A DNA stretch of 58,280 nucleotides from an uncultured Candidatus Saccharibacteria bacterium (lineage in GTDB: Bacteria > Patescibacteriota > Saccharimonadia > Saccharimonadales > Saccharimonadaceae). The notes under the pieces are model-generated. The model had not been told where the DNA came from, did no database searches, and worked only from the letters and a program-made list of their open reading frames with translations. Within the stretch, counting starts at the first letter, position 1. The number at the start of each line of letters is the position of its first letter. Positions 41,870-50,766 of this stretch are shown one piece after another. Position numbers and translations under genes: made by a program. The stretch is from positions 1 through 58,280 of the forward strand of contig CAMPEU010000027.1 in assembly GCA_946804195.1 (NCBI GenBank), given 5' to 3'.

Positions 41870-44059
41870 ATGGCAACATCCGAATCTGCACCCGGTAAAC
41901 AACCAGATAAAAATCCGCCCAATGATCGCGTGGTGAGAGCTGTGCGTGGACTTACTGACGGGCAACTTTTTGGCATGCCTAGTAAAGAAGTTGAAAAAGC
42001 AAAAATTCCAGTCGAAGCACCTGTTGATGAACCCAATGAAGAGGTCTTGGAAGATAATATAGAAGAAGCAGGACCCAAGCGCCCTAAAAATATCAAGTCG
42101 ACCGAAGATATAGCCGATGAATATGCCGATGAACTAGATAAACCACTACGTGAACGGATCATCAAGAAGCAAAAGAAACTCGCATATTTACGAGAAGAAA
42201 TGGCACGCGTTGGTTCACAACGAGGAACGAGATTATTTGGTAAAAAGAACCGAGAACGTCCATTTGAAGTTATTCAAGGTGAATATCAAAAAACATTACG
42301 CAAATTAGCAAAGCTAAAACTGAAGTCCGATATAGAGCTAAAGGAACTTTGGAACAACAAGGATCTCAGCGATGACGAAAAAAAGCGCCTAGAAACGCTT
42401 GCCTTCCAAAAAGGCATGCAGTTCATGGACGTAGAGCAAACGAGGCTTCGTAATCGTACAAATGAACGCATGAAGAAAGGTCTCGTTGGTAAGCTGGCGA
42501 ACTTTATGAGTAATGGTGGCGTCGCACGCCATTTGATTGTTATGGGTGCTGGTGTCGCAGCTGGTGTCACGGTAACTCTTGCAACCGGTGGTATCGCCGG
42601 TGGCGTTGCAGTAGGTTTGGGCGCCAACACATTCATACGTGGCTTTCGTAGCCTGGCAATGGGCGAGAAAAAGCGCGGACGTACGCTTGATGAACATGAA
42701 CACGATATAACGTATGAACAACTCAAAGAACTTCCCGTTAGTTTGAAAAAGATGCTAAAGGAAGGCACATACACTCTAGGTACTGGCTATAATCAGGCAG
42801 TTGAAAAACGACGAAAGAATTTTAAATCTTCTCTGCGTTGGGCTGTTGGTATGACCGCAGCTGGTGGTGCCATAGGTACCGCTCATCAGTTTGGTTTATT
42901 TGATCGTTTGGCTGGTATCGGCGGACACGGCAGCGGTGATGTACGGCAAGATTCTGGCACGAGTGTTGGAGATCAACACGCGTCTGGCGCAAACGGCGAC
43001 CCCGCGCTCAAGGATGTACTAGATGGTCATAACAGTGAAGTTAATGGATTAGACGTCGATGATTTCGGCTATAAATCTGGCGAAAATCCGTTTTATTTGG
43101 ACAAAGAGAGTACGCACGGCATGGGACCGCGACTACATCCTGATGTAGCATTAGATAATGGTCATCCCGGGCTTAATGATTTGACACAGAACCGTTGGGT
43201 TAATTCGCCTCATCAATTATCATCTATTATTCATGCGATGCACCTGGACAATCTTCCTGATGATATGCAGTCGGCAAATTCCTTGGCCGAGACCTTCAAA
43301 ATCAAGCCTGATTTGATGCAAGATATGCATTCGCGCGTTTTGGATATTATTAATGACCCATCAACGCATATAGAAACGGGTGTGCCAATCAAAAACGCCT
43401 ACGAGAGTGAGTGGGGTATTGATCCGCAATTTGAAAATACAGGCCAGGTAACACCAGGTAGCGATTTCGAATTGGCGTGGGATAATTACGTTAATCATGC
43501 CGAGGGTAATGGAACGAAAACCATTATTACCTTCAAAAATCCAAATCCGCCACACGCAATGGAAACCATAGAGTTGCGTGAAGATTGTGGTGGTCAGCGG
43601 ATCAAGGAATTACCTCCGCCTCCACCCCCTGCACCAGTCCAGCAATATCAGCCAACGTATAGGGCGCCTGTTCGTGAATATTCTCCTCCGCCATCTTATA
43701 CGCCACCACCTAATTCGCCCCCGCCGCCTCCTAATCTACCTCCACCACCACCTAATTTACCCCCGCCGCCTCCGCCTCCGGAATTACCACCTCCGCCTCC
43801 ACCCCCACCGATGCCGGACAAGCCGAGGAATAATCCGCTTGACAGCGTTATACCTGATATATTTAAACCGCGTCCTGTTGGTCCTGGGCCTGTTAATGTT
43901 CCGCATAGTTCACCTCCAAATGTGTACACACCTCCTAGTTCGGGCGGTAATGGCGGCGGTCTGGCACCCGATGCAGCACCGAGTCGACCAACCCCGAATG
44001 TTAAACCGGCTAGTCCAGGCTTGAATCCTAGAAGTGGCCGTAACAGCGGACTAGTATAA
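41870..44059 (+). CDS. Large proline-tailed membrane-associated protein
   Basis: 729 residues. A charged region with coiled-coil tendency (about 75-175, Lys/Glu-rich) precedes a Gly/Ala/Val-rich hydrophobic stretch (about 220-255) that could be one or two membrane helices, then a second short hydrophobic segment (about 320-345). A soluble region of about 230 residues follows, and the C-terminus (about 580-729) holds long runs of proline separated by Asn/Leu or Glu/Leu (PPPPPNLPPPPP type). The topology suggests a cytoplasmic N-terminus and a stiff proline-rich arm outside, as in some surface or secretion-linked proteins. No enzyme motif seen. The LPxTG-like gene starts 20 nt downstream. Confidence 0.6.
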   Translation: MATSESAPGKQPDKNPPNDRVVRAVRGLTDGQLFGMPSKEVEKAKIPVEAPVDEPNEEVLEDNIEEAGPKRPKNIKSTEDIADEYADELDKPLRERIIKKQKKLAYLREEMARVGSQRGTRLFGKKNRERPFEVIQGEYQKTLRKLAKLKLKSDIELKELWNNKDLSDDEKKRLETLAFQKGMQFMDVEQTRLRNRTNERMKKGLVGKLANFMSNGGVARHLIVMGAGVAAGVTVTLATGGIAGGVAVGLGANTFIRGFRSLAMGEKKRGRTLDEHEHDITYEQLKELPVSLKKMLKEGTYTLGTGYNQAVEKRRKNFKSSLRWAVGMTAAGGAIGTAHQFGLFDRLAGIGGHGSGDVRQDSGTSVGDQHASGANGDPALKDVLDGHNSEVNGLDVDDFGYKSGENPFYLDKESTHGMGPRLHPDVALDNGHPGLNDLTQNRWVNSPHQLSSIIHAMHLDNLPDDMQSANSLAETFKIKPDLMQDMHSRVLDIINDPSTHIETGVPIKNAYESEWGIDPQFENTGQVTPGSDFELAWDNYVNHAEGNGTKTIITFKNPNPPHAMETIELREDCGGQRIKELPPPPPPAPVQQYQPTYRAPVREYSPPPSYTPPPNSPPPPPNLPPPPPNLPPPPPPPELPPPPPPPPMPDKPRNNPLDSVIPDIFKPRPVGPGPVNVPHSSPPNVYTPPSSGGNGGGLAPDAAPSRPTPNVKPASPGLNPRSGRNSGLV

Positions 44060-44079
44060 TACGTAATGAGGAACAAATA

Positions 44080-45387
44080 ATGAAAACAAAGATATACCGC
44101 GTTGCCCGTACAATCATTACTAGTCGAATGGCGCTCGTCACCGTTATAATATCGGCACTTATCGTAACAAGTGGAGTTGCGTCAGCCTATGGGCCTGAAC
44201 GCGCGACATTTACGACACAAAATGCTGCTCCATATATTACATTTGACTCCATAACAAATAATGGTCAGTATGGCGATGAGCGTAATTTCATGCTGATCAA
44301 GGATGCGAGCAATACCGGTGAGGGTGGCTGGAAGGACGAAATTAGTGTCCAAGACGGTAAAGAATATTGGGTGCGTATTTTGGTACACAATAACGCCAAG
44401 CCTCAGTTAAATCTGGTTGCAACGAACACGCGTGTATCCGTGAGTGTACCGACAACGCTGAGTGATAATATTCAGCTAGACGGGTTCATTACTTCGGACA
44501 ATTCAAATCCAAAAAAGATTTGGGACCTTGCTGTTATGACGGCCGATAAAAAGTTCAACGTTGCTTATGTCAACGGTTCGGCGTCGTACCTGAATCAGAT
44601 AAAGCCAACGAACGGATTTAAATTGTCCGACAACATCGTCACAAATTCTGGTGCGTTGGTCGGATACGAATCGATGGATGGCAATATTCCTGGATGTTTT
44701 GATTATTCCGGTTACGCTACTTTCAAAGTAAAGGTGACAATGAATAATCCTGGATTTGAAGTAAAAAAGAGCGTTCGTTTACACGGCACAACTAAGTGGC
44801 ATGATAATATTACGGCAAATCCGAGTCAAAAAGTTGACTACCAGATTTACTACGAAAATACCGGTGAGGCCAATCAGGATGACGTCGTTGCTATCGACAA
44901 ATTACCAAAGGGGGTTACGTATACCAGTGGTTCAACGACAGTGCGTAATGCGGCCAATCCAAATGGAGATGGCCTGTCACTCAAGATCAACGATGTGGTT
45001 AAAAGCGGTATCAATATAGGTAGTTATGCTCCAGTTAGCAATGCATATGTTCGCTTTACGGCAACCTTGCCGAGTTCGGCAAAACTAGAAGTTTGTGGCG
45101 CAAACAAACTGGTCAACACGGGTACGATTGTTACTCAAAACGGTGAAAAGAGCGATACTGCGACGGTAACAATTACAAAAGAGTGTGTTGGTGAGCTACC
45201 AACGACAGGGCCCGTTGAAGTTGTCGTGGGACTAGTGGGCGTAGCAGCGATTACATTCGGTGTCGTCTATTATTTCAGAAGTCGTAAGGACCTTGACCAC
45301 GCAGTGATGGATGCCCAGATTCACTCAAAGGTTGGCAAGGCGCCAATTGATCCACCCGTTCATCACGAGCATACTCACAAAAAATAA
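44080..45387 (+). CDS. Secreted surface protein with DUF11-like domain and LPxTG-like anchor
   Basis: 435 residues with GAGGA about 8 nt before the ATG. A signal peptide (about 1-37, ending ASA) is followed by beta-rich extracellular domains; residues about 250-350 match the DUF11/conserved-repeat pattern (VDYQIYYENTGEANQDDVVA then LPKGVTYTSGST). Near the C-terminus come LPTTG (about 380), a hydrophobic helix (about 387-403) and a charged tail: the classic sortase substrate signal in the wall-anchor arrangement, here with a longer tail (about 32 residues, His-rich end). No sortase is in the window. Likely a surface-exposed protein co-transcribed with the Pro-tailed gene. Confidence 0.75.
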   Translation: MKTKIYRVARTIITSRMALVTVIISALIVTSGVASAYGPERATFTTQNAAPYITFDSITNNGQYGDERNFMLIKDASNTGEGGWKDEISVQDGKEYWVRILVHNNAKPQLNLVATNTRVSVSVPTTLSDNIQLDGFITSDNSNPKKIWDLAVMTADKKFNVAYVNGSASYLNQIKPTNGFKLSDNIVTNSGALVGYESMDGNIPGCFDYSGYATFKVKVTMNNPGFEVKKSVRLHGTTKWHDNITANPSQKVDYQIYYENTGEANQDDVVAIDKLPKGVTYTSGSTTVRNAANPNGDGLSLKINDVVKSGINIGSYAPVSNAYVRFTATLPSSAKLEVCGANKLVNTGTIVTQNGEKSDTATVTITKECVGELPTTGPVEVVVGLVGVAAITFGVVYYFRSRKDLDHAVMDAQIHSKVGKAPIDPPVHHEHTHKK

Positions 45388-45399
45388 AACGTGACATAT

Positions 45400-45427
45400 A
45401 AAAACTCCTCCGATCGGAGGAGTTTTT
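45400..45427. terminator. Bidirectional terminator
   Basis: AAAAACTCCTCC/GGAGGAGTTTTT perfect 12-bp stem with loop GATC, between two convergent genes. Confidence 0.9.
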
Positions 45428-45430
45428 AGT

Positions 45431-46006
45431 TTACTGATCTTTTTTATGCGATAAGTAGTCAATTTCTTTGATGATGTCCAGCAGTGCTTGCGCACGACGA
45501 GCTTCGTCTTCTATGGTCTTTGCAACTTCGTGAGCTGGCTCAATGAGACTCATGTCGTCAGTACTGCGAATCAACAATAGATAGGTATCAAACTTTTCCT
45601 CTGCCTTTATATCTAGCTTGTTGACGAGTGGTCGTAGTTCGTTGAGTGCATCATTTTTGATAGCATCGAGGGGTCCGTCTAATGAATCAGAGCTAGCTTT
45701 GGTATCCTGTGTTGGTGGAACCGGAACATTAACAGTGGCGGCGGTGCTGTTATCAGTAGCACTAGCGCCACTGCTTTGAGGCACCTGTGACTGTGCGGTT
45801 GATGTTGTTACGGGTACGACGGTTGTTGGACTATCGCTTTGCATAGCCTGTGGAGCCACAGGAGAGTCGAGGGGCACAACTGGTTGCATGCCACCATCAT
45901 GAACGCTATCGTTCGTGCTTGGCTTTGTTGGAGTCATCCCACCTAGGTTCACGACGTTATCAAGCGCCTTTGCTAGTTCTTGTTCATCTGTTGTTGTTTC
46001 TGGCAT
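45431..46006 (-). CDS. Hypothetical Thr/Pro-rich protein with helical C-terminus
   Basis: 191 residues from the ATG at 46006; an in-frame GTG at 46012 is an alternative, as GAGGTGG lies very close to either. The first 120 residues are rich in Thr, Pro, Ser and Val and are likely disordered; the last 70 look helical and contain AEEKFDTYLLLIRSTDDMSLI. No signal peptide or membrane segment. Not recognised. Opposite in direction to the sugar isomerase gene. Confidence 0.5.
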   Translation of the reverse strand: MPETTTDEQELAKALDNVVNLGGMTPTKPSTNDSVHDGGMQPVVPLDSPVAPQAMQSDSPTTVVPVTTSTAQSQVPQSSGASATDNSTAATVNVPVPPTQDTKASSDSLDGPLDAIKNDALNELRPLVNKLDIKAEEKFDTYLLLIRSTDDMSLIEPAHEVAKTIEDEARRAQALLDIIKEIDYLSHKKDQ

Positions 46007-46094
46007 GCCCACCTCGAATATAACTTATGCTTTAACTACAAAAAGTGTATCATAGTATTAGTATGAATCGCAATATGCGAAAACAGGAGGTGAC

Positions 46095-47135
46095 ATGCTA
46101 GACGATGCAAATGTATTGAAACAGCGTGATCCGGGTGGGGCGCTTGCAATAGCGGCAGATCAGTGGCAACAGGTACAGTTCGATGTAAAAGTAGTTGATG
46201 GAGATCACGACAACAGAGAAGTGACGCGAGTCGTTGTTGCCGGTATGGGCGGGAGCGCGCTTGCCGCTCTGTTGGCAAAAACATGGCTCGAAGAAAAACT
46301 GAACGTGACGTTCGAAGTTGTTCGTGAATACGAGCTACCATCATATGTTAATGAATCAACTCTGGTTATTGCTAGTAGTTATTCTGGCAATACCGAAGAA
46401 ACATTGGCATGTTTGGAGCAGGCGCAAAAGCAGTCTGCGCAAATTGGTGTCTTGGCTGCGGGCGGAAAATTGGTTCAACGTGCCGAAGAGGGCAAAATAG
46501 CTCGTGTCGTTATTCCGAGTGGTATGCAGCCACGAATGGCTATGCTATTTAATCTACGTGCGTTAGTGCTGATGCTGGGTAATTTTGGTGTTGTCGACCA
46601 CGCGCTGTTAGACGAAGTCGGAGCGGCGGCCAAATGGTTACACTCGGAGACAGAAAACTGGCTACCAGATGTGTCGACTGACAAAAATCTCGCTAAACAA
46701 CTAGCATTGCAGGCAGTTGGAAAGACACCTGTGTTTTACGGTGGTCGTTTGACCGGTCCAGTGGCGTATAAGTGGAAGATTAGTTGGAACGAAAATGCCA
46801 AGAATGTGGCGTTTTGGAGCGTGTATCCCGAGGCGAATCATAATGAGTTTATCGGCTGGTCATCACATCCTGTCGACAAGCCATTTGCCGTTTTTGACTT
46901 GAAGAGTTCATTCGAGCACCCACGAATATTAAAACGATTCGAAATTAGTGATCGATTACTCAGCGGTAAGCGGCCAAAGGCAATTCCGATCGATTTGGCG
47001 GGCGATACACCACTTCGACAGTTGTTGTGGGGATGTATTTTTGCCGATTTTGTTAGCATTTATGTCGCTATATTGAACGGTGTCGATCCAACACCTGTAG
47101 ATTTAGTAGAGAAACTAAAAAAAGAATTAGCTTAA
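46095..47135 (+). CDS. Bifunctional phosphoglucose/phosphomannose isomerase-type SIS protein
   Basis: 346 residues with a SIS (sugar isomerase) fold: VVVAGMGGSALAALLAKTWL, the sugar-phosphate loop SSYSGNTEETLACLEQA (about 94-110), a second SIS half, and EANHNEFIGW (about 253), where the Glu and His of the family act in ring opening and isomerisation. The length and layout match the archaeal/bacterial bifunctional PGI/PMI family (interconverts fructose-6-P with glucose-6-P or mannose-6-P). AGGAGGTG precedes the ATG. Monocistronic; supplies sugar phosphates for glycolysis or envelope precursors. Confidence 0.85.
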   Translation: MLDDANVLKQRDPGGALAIAADQWQQVQFDVKVVDGDHDNREVTRVVVAGMGGSALAALLAKTWLEEKLNVTFEVVREYELPSYVNESTLVIASSYSGNTEETLACLEQAQKQSAQIGVLAAGGKLVQRAEEGKIARVVIPSGMQPRMAMLFNLRALVLMLGNFGVVDHALLDEVGAAAKWLHSETENWLPDVSTDKNLAKQLALQAVGKTPVFYGGRLTGPVAYKWKISWNENAKNVAFWSVYPEANHNEFIGWSSHPVDKPFAVFDLKSSFEHPRILKRFEISDRLLSGKRPKAIPIDLAGDTPLRQLLWGCIFADFVSIYVAILNGVDPTPVDLVEKLKKELA

Positions 47136-47142
47136 AAATTGA

Positions 47143-47188
47143 AACCGCCCTGGACGACTGACTGATAGTCAGCGCCCATGGGCGGGTT
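47143..47188. other. Nested inverted repeats between convergent genes
   Basis: An outer AACCGCCC/GGGCGGGTT pairing (one bulge) encloses two hairpins: CTGACT/AGTCAG (47158-47172) and the palindrome CGCCCATGGGCG (47173-47184). There is no T run, so it is not a standard terminator; it may stop transcription or form a stable RNA end. Confidence 0.5.
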
Positions 47189-47199
47189 CGTTCGACGGA

Positions 47200-47586
47200 T
47201 TAGAGACTGTAGGCGTGCCTGATGACTTCTGCTAGACCACGGGTCGGCCGCAGGGGTTCTCCTTCGGTTGGCCATGGTACATCAACGATGAACCGGCCAC
47301 CGAGTTGAACATGCAACAGGTCTGTAATGTTCGTTTCGATGTCCATAGCGCTGATCCAGAGCCTGAACCAGTAGGTTTTGTCTTGCCGACGGGGTAGGCC
47401 AACAATGTCGTTGCGGTCTGGTCTGACCCTGACAATCAACTGTTCGGGTCGACTCGGTTCCTGCCAGGTCCACTCAAAGCCGTAGATATCTCCACGGTTG
47501 ATCAGTGGCGTGCAGCTGATTGGACGGTCTTGAACAATCTGTGGCACCCAGTGGTACCGCGTTTTTTGGCAAACGTCGTTGTCCAT
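47200..47586 (-). CDS. Hypothetical protein with atypical composition
   Basis: 128 residues rich in Trp, Arg and Pro (WTWQEPSRPEQLIVRVRPDR, KTYWFRLWIS). GAAGGAG lies 9 nt before the ATG. No signal peptide, membrane segment or recognised motif. Codon choice looks more G+C-rich (CGG, CTG, GGT) than in the neighbours, which hints at acquisition from another genome; this was judged by eye. A C-terminal helix ends EVIRHAYSL. Confidence 0.5.
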   Translation of the reverse strand: MDNDVCQKTRYHWVPQIVQDRPISCTPLINRGDIYGFEWTWQEPSRPEQLIVRVRPDRNDIVGLPRRQDKTYWFRLWISAMDIETNITDLLHVQLGGRFIVDVPWPTEGEPLRPTRGLAEVIRHAYSL

Positions 47587-47657
47587 TGTTGCTCCTTCGA
47601 ACGAGTCTCGGTAGGGGTTCTACTGAGACGATTTGATTATCATACCATGAATCTAGG

Positions 47658-48899
47658 TTAATGATACTGACGAAGTGATTTGATAGGGTCTTTGCGAGCT
47701 GCCCGAATGGCAGGATAAAGTCCAAATAACAAACCAACGACGAGTGCAATTCCAAGAGTCATTCCGACGATTTCCCAGTTGAATACGGGATTGAATGTTA
47801 GGAATGTTCTGGCGACGGCGAATGCAACAACGTAGCCGAGTCCATAGCCCAAGAGACCGCCCAGCAAGCCCATGACTAGTGATTCTAGCAAGAACTGCCA
47901 CACAATGTGACTATTTGATGCTCCTAGCGCCTTTCTGATACCTATTTCGCGCGTTCGTTCCGCAACACCAACGAGCATGATGTTCATGACACCAATCCCG
48001 CCGACTAACAGGGATATACCGGCGACAATTGTCAAAGTAGCACCAATCGCATAGAACAATTCGCTGGCCGGACGGGCGAGTTCGCTACCCGCAAGAATGG
48101 TAAAATCTTGTTCACCGAAGTGGTTTTGGGCAATTTTTTTGTTCACTTGTTTGATAATGCTCGGCAGCTGCTCATTGTTAATAGCGCGAATATTAATTTG
48201 TTGAATAGACGCGACGTTTTGGTTAAACAGCTTACCACTCTCCAGACTAATGATTGCAGCATGGTCAAAGTCGACGTTGTTATAGTTGATTGGATTATTT
48301 GAACGCTTCAAGATACCGATGACAGTAAATGTCTTGCCATGAGTTTGGAATGTGCGACCGGCGGCTTGTTCTGTACCAAACAAATCGACGGCTAGCTGCG
48401 CGCCAATGACGGCTGTTTCGCGGCTGGTAACGGTGTCCATGAACTGTCCTTCGCGTATTGTTAGGTCAGTAACGTCGATCAGCTCGGGGGTTGTTGCAAT
48501 AATCGAGACTTCTTTTGGTGTATTGTCACCGGCCGTGACGTCTCCACCAATAATCATCAACGGTGCCGCACTGGTAATACCTTTTACTTCTACGACGTCT
48601 TCTAAGTCGTATTCGGTCAGATTACTAGCGGTTTTGTTACCGGCAAGAGCGGAGGTAATGTTGTTGAGTTGAGGTTCTGTGTCGGTAGTGCCGGGTCGAA
48701 CGACGGCAACAGCACCACCCAAATTGTCTACTTGATCACTAATGATGCGTGAAGCACCCGCACTGAGCGCCATGATGACGATAATACTTGCGATACCAAT
48801 TGTTACGCCTAGAATTGTCAAAATCGTACGGGAGCGATTACTGCGCAGTGATTCATAAGCGCAGCTCAAATGGTACAGAACGAGTAATCGCATATGCAT
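47658..48899 (-). CDS. MacB-like ABC transporter permease
   Basis: 413 residues. An N-terminal helix (about 22-45), a large extracytoplasmic MacB-type domain (about 60-280), and three C-terminal FtsX-type helices (about 290-400, GIGVMNIMLVGVAERTREIG) then the end motif DPIKSLRQYH. MacB-type permeases couple ATP use by the neighbouring ATPase to mechanical release of substrates outside the membrane. The start codon shares one base with the end of the ATPase gene, so the two form a translation-coupled operon. Substrate unknown; peptides or lipoproteins are usual for the family. Confidence 0.88.
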   Translation of the reverse strand: MHMRLLVLYHLSCAYESLRSNRSRTILTILGVTIGIASIIVIMALSAGASRIISDQVDNLGGAVAVVRPGTTDTEPQLNNITSALAGNKTASNLTEYDLEDVVEVKGITSAAPLMIIGGDVTAGDNTPKEVSIIATTPELIDVTDLTIREGQFMDTVTSRETAVIGAQLAVDLFGTEQAAGRTFQTHGKTFTVIGILKRSNNPINYNNVDFDHAAIISLESGKLFNQNVASIQQINIRAINNEQLPSIIKQVNKKIAQNHFGEQDFTILAGSELARPASELFYAIGATLTIVAGISLLVGGIGVMNIMLVGVAERTREIGIRKALGASNSHIVWQFLLESLVMGLLGGLLGYGLGYVVAFAVARTFLTFNPVFNWEIVGMTLGIALVVGLLFGLYPAIRAARKDPIKSLRQYH

Positions 48900-49708
48900 T
48901 ATTTAGCTCCCTTTTTCGACTTTTTGGGAGTCGTTTTCTTTGGTTTCTTTACCGTTTTACGTTGTGCGTCCAGCCGACGTTTGAGCGCAGATTTTGATCG
49001 TTTTTGTCGAGGCGCCTTGGTGTCGGTGGCAATTTTGCCATCGAGCATCGTGATGACTCGGCTGGCATAACTAGTAAGGTTGGGGTTGTGCGTTACCATA
49101 ATAATTGTGTTTCCACGTTGGTGAATATCAGATAGTTCTTCCATGATGACGTGGCTCGAACGACTGTCTAGATTGCCTGTAGGCTCGTCTGCCAAGATAA
49201 TCGATGGATCATTAACCAATGCGCGTGCAATTGCAACACGTTGAGATTGTCCGCCTGATAATTGCCATGGCATGTAATATTCACGTTCAGAGAGATGAAA
49301 TGTCGAAAGTATCTTACTTGCTTCGAGTAATCGCTTTGTTTTGCTAATGCCTTTGTAGGTGAGGGGAAGTGCGACGTTGTCGATAACGTTTAGGCGGGGA
49401 ATGAGGTTAAAACTTTGAAAGACAAAACCAATTTGTTCGCTACGAATTCGTGCACGTCGTCCGTTGGATATCGTATCGACGGAACGTCCATCTAGTAGAT
49501 AATCACCATCGTCGGCATGGTCAAGTAGGCCGAGTATATTCAATAGGCTTGTCTTGCCGCAGCCACTAGGTCCCATGATAGCGATGAATTCGCCTCGTTC
49601 AATTTTGAGGTCGATTCCATCGAGCACTGTTTGCTCGGCATCACCCATTCCATACCTTTTTTTGAGGCCTTTGAGGGCAATAACTGGTGGGGTAGTAGCG
49701 GCAGACAT
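48899..49708 (-). CDS. MacB/LolD-like ABC transporter ATPase
   Basis: 269 residues. Walker A GPSGCGKTS (about 45-53), ABC signature LSGGQSQRVAIARAL, Walker B IILADEPTGNLDS and switch HNPNL are all present and intact. The last 45 residues are an unusual Lys/Arg-rich tail (KKPKKTTPKKSKKGAK), longer than in LolD/MacB ATPases. TATAAT (49716-49721) ends 7 nt before the ATG. Partner of the permease at 47658. Confidence 0.93.
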   Translation of the reverse strand: MSAATTPPVIALKGLKKRYGMGDAEQTVLDGIDLKIERGEFIAIMGPSGCGKTSLLNILGLLDHADDGDYLLDGRSVDTISNGRRARIRSEQIGFVFQSFNLIPRLNVIDNVALPLTYKGISKTKRLLEASKILSTFHLSEREYYMPWQLSGGQSQRVAIARALVNDPSIILADEPTGNLDSRSSHVIMEELSDIHQRGNTIIMVTHNPNLTSYASRVITMLDGKIATDTKAPRQKRSKSALKRRLDAQRKTVKKPKKTTPKKSKKGAK

Positions 49709-49715
49709 TACGCCT

Positions 49716-49721
49716 ATTATA
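49716..49721 (-). promoter_or_regulatory. -10 box of leaderless promoter (ABC exporter operon)
   Basis: TATAAT, spacer AGGCGTA of 7 nt, ATG at 49708. Confidence 0.55.
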
Positions 49722-49774
49722 GATATGCGCCTATCGAATACGCAACCATATGCGAGGTGTTATTTATACAACTG

Positions 49775-50482
49775 TTAGTTTTTGCGCCCAAATATCTTGG
49801 ATACGGCTAGTACGCCTATAAGTGCGGCGACACTACCGCCGATTACTGCGAGAGTCTCAAAAAAGCGTTTTGAATCTGGTGATAAGGGTGAAATACCGGG
49901 TGGTGTTCGACGGACAAATTCGTTAATACGAGGTTCAGGCGACAGGCGCACCCGTTCGTCTCGCTGTGCTTTTATAATTGCCGGCTTGCTGTAGGTAATT
50001 TTGCGAGTCTGTTCACGATAGGATGCATTAGGAACAAAGTTCGATTTGGCAGATGCGATGTGTATGGAACCGCCGTCGTTCAAAAGCCTGACGAGTGACT
50101 GTACCATTACTTTGTGGCGTTCATTGTTGAGGTTGTCGAAATCAGGTGCATAACCATAAATACGGTCGAATTGTTTTTCTTCAAATATGTCATCAAGCTC
50201 ATCGAGCTCGTATGTTTGAAAATCGATATTGTCTTCGAATCCGGTATTGATCTCGGTCGCATCGTAGCTGGGTGCAACATTGGTCCACTGGACATCTCTA
50301 CGATAAAAAGCAACGTCTTTGCCCAAGGCCGCAATGGATGCCCCGATGCCTAGTACGTGCGCCATATGAGGAACGTGATCACGTTGGGATAGTAATTCAA
50401 CGCTCGAAACATCGAGTTTGCGTGCTAATTCAACTGCGCTCAGTGGCGTATGAGGCGTGTTGGGTGATTGTTCGCTACCCAT
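49775..50482 (-). CDS. Tail-anchored protein with methyltransferase-like fold
   Basis: 235 residues. The middle (about 30-160) shows a strand-loop-helix pattern like Rossmann-type SAM-dependent methyltransferases: HVLGIGASIAALG for motif I, ASYDATEI/DNIDFQTYELDEL for the following strands, and a DGGSIHIAS strand near residue 138. The usual acidic-Gly-x-Gly motif is degenerate, so activity is doubtful. A single C-terminal helix (about 208-228) with a basic end (FGRKN) suggests membrane anchoring with the main domain in the cytoplasm. No substrate can be guessed. Confidence 0.5.
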   Translation of the reverse strand: MGSEQSPNTPHTPLSAVELARKLDVSSVELLSQRDHVPHMAHVLGIGASIAALGKDVAFYRRDVQWTNVAPSYDATEINTGFEDNIDFQTYELDELDDIFEEKQFDRIYGYAPDFDNLNNERHKVMVQSLVRLLNDGGSIHIASAKSNFVPNASYREQTRKITYSKPAIIKAQRDERVRLSPEPRINEFVRRTPPGISPLSPDSKRFFETLAVIGGSVAALIGVLAVSKIFGRKN

Positions 50483-50548
50483 TGCGGTTATTTATAGCAT
50501 TTTCATTTGTTTTTGAACAGGGCAGGAGTGGTATCATAGAAATACTAC

Positions 50549-50638
50549 GGAGAGGTGTCCGAGTGGTTGAAGGAGCACGCTTGGAAAGCGTGTGTGCGAG
50601 CAATCGTACCGTGGGTTCGAATCCCATCCTCTCCGCCA
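50549..50638 (+). tRNA. tRNA-Ser (GGA anticodon)
   Basis: 90 nt with encoded CCA. Acceptor GGAGAGG pairs with CCTCTCC, anticodon stem CACGC/GCGTG with loop TTGGAAA giving GGA, long variable arm. Decodes UCC/UCU. Confidence 0.95.
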
Positions 50639-50673
50639 TTTAAAATAACGTCCATTTGGACGTTATTTTAAAT
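50638..50673 (+). terminator. Terminator after tRNA-Ser(GGA)
   Basis: 16-bp perfect stem with loop ATTT, beginning at the last base of the tRNA; arms contain AAAATAACGTCC and its complement. Confidence 0.8.
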
Positions 50674-50754
50674 GATTGATTTTTATCATAAAATTCAAGT
50701 CCACTGCATGATGATGCCTATGTTGAGTCTTGAAATCGAGCGTCTTCGCGATGC

Positions 50755-50760
50755 TATACT
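50755..50760 (+). promoter_or_regulatory. -10 box of leaderless promoter (gene at 50767)
   Basis: TATACT with TGC upstream, spacer GAGCGC, ATG at 50767. Confidence 0.6.
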
Positions 50761-50766
50761 GAGCGC

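Noticed and set aside
43696-44076. Minus-strand open frame rich in Gly and Leu opposite the poly-proline region
   Set aside because: It is a mirror of the proline codons (CCN read backward as GGN) of the real plus-strand gene; no start context or conserved pattern.
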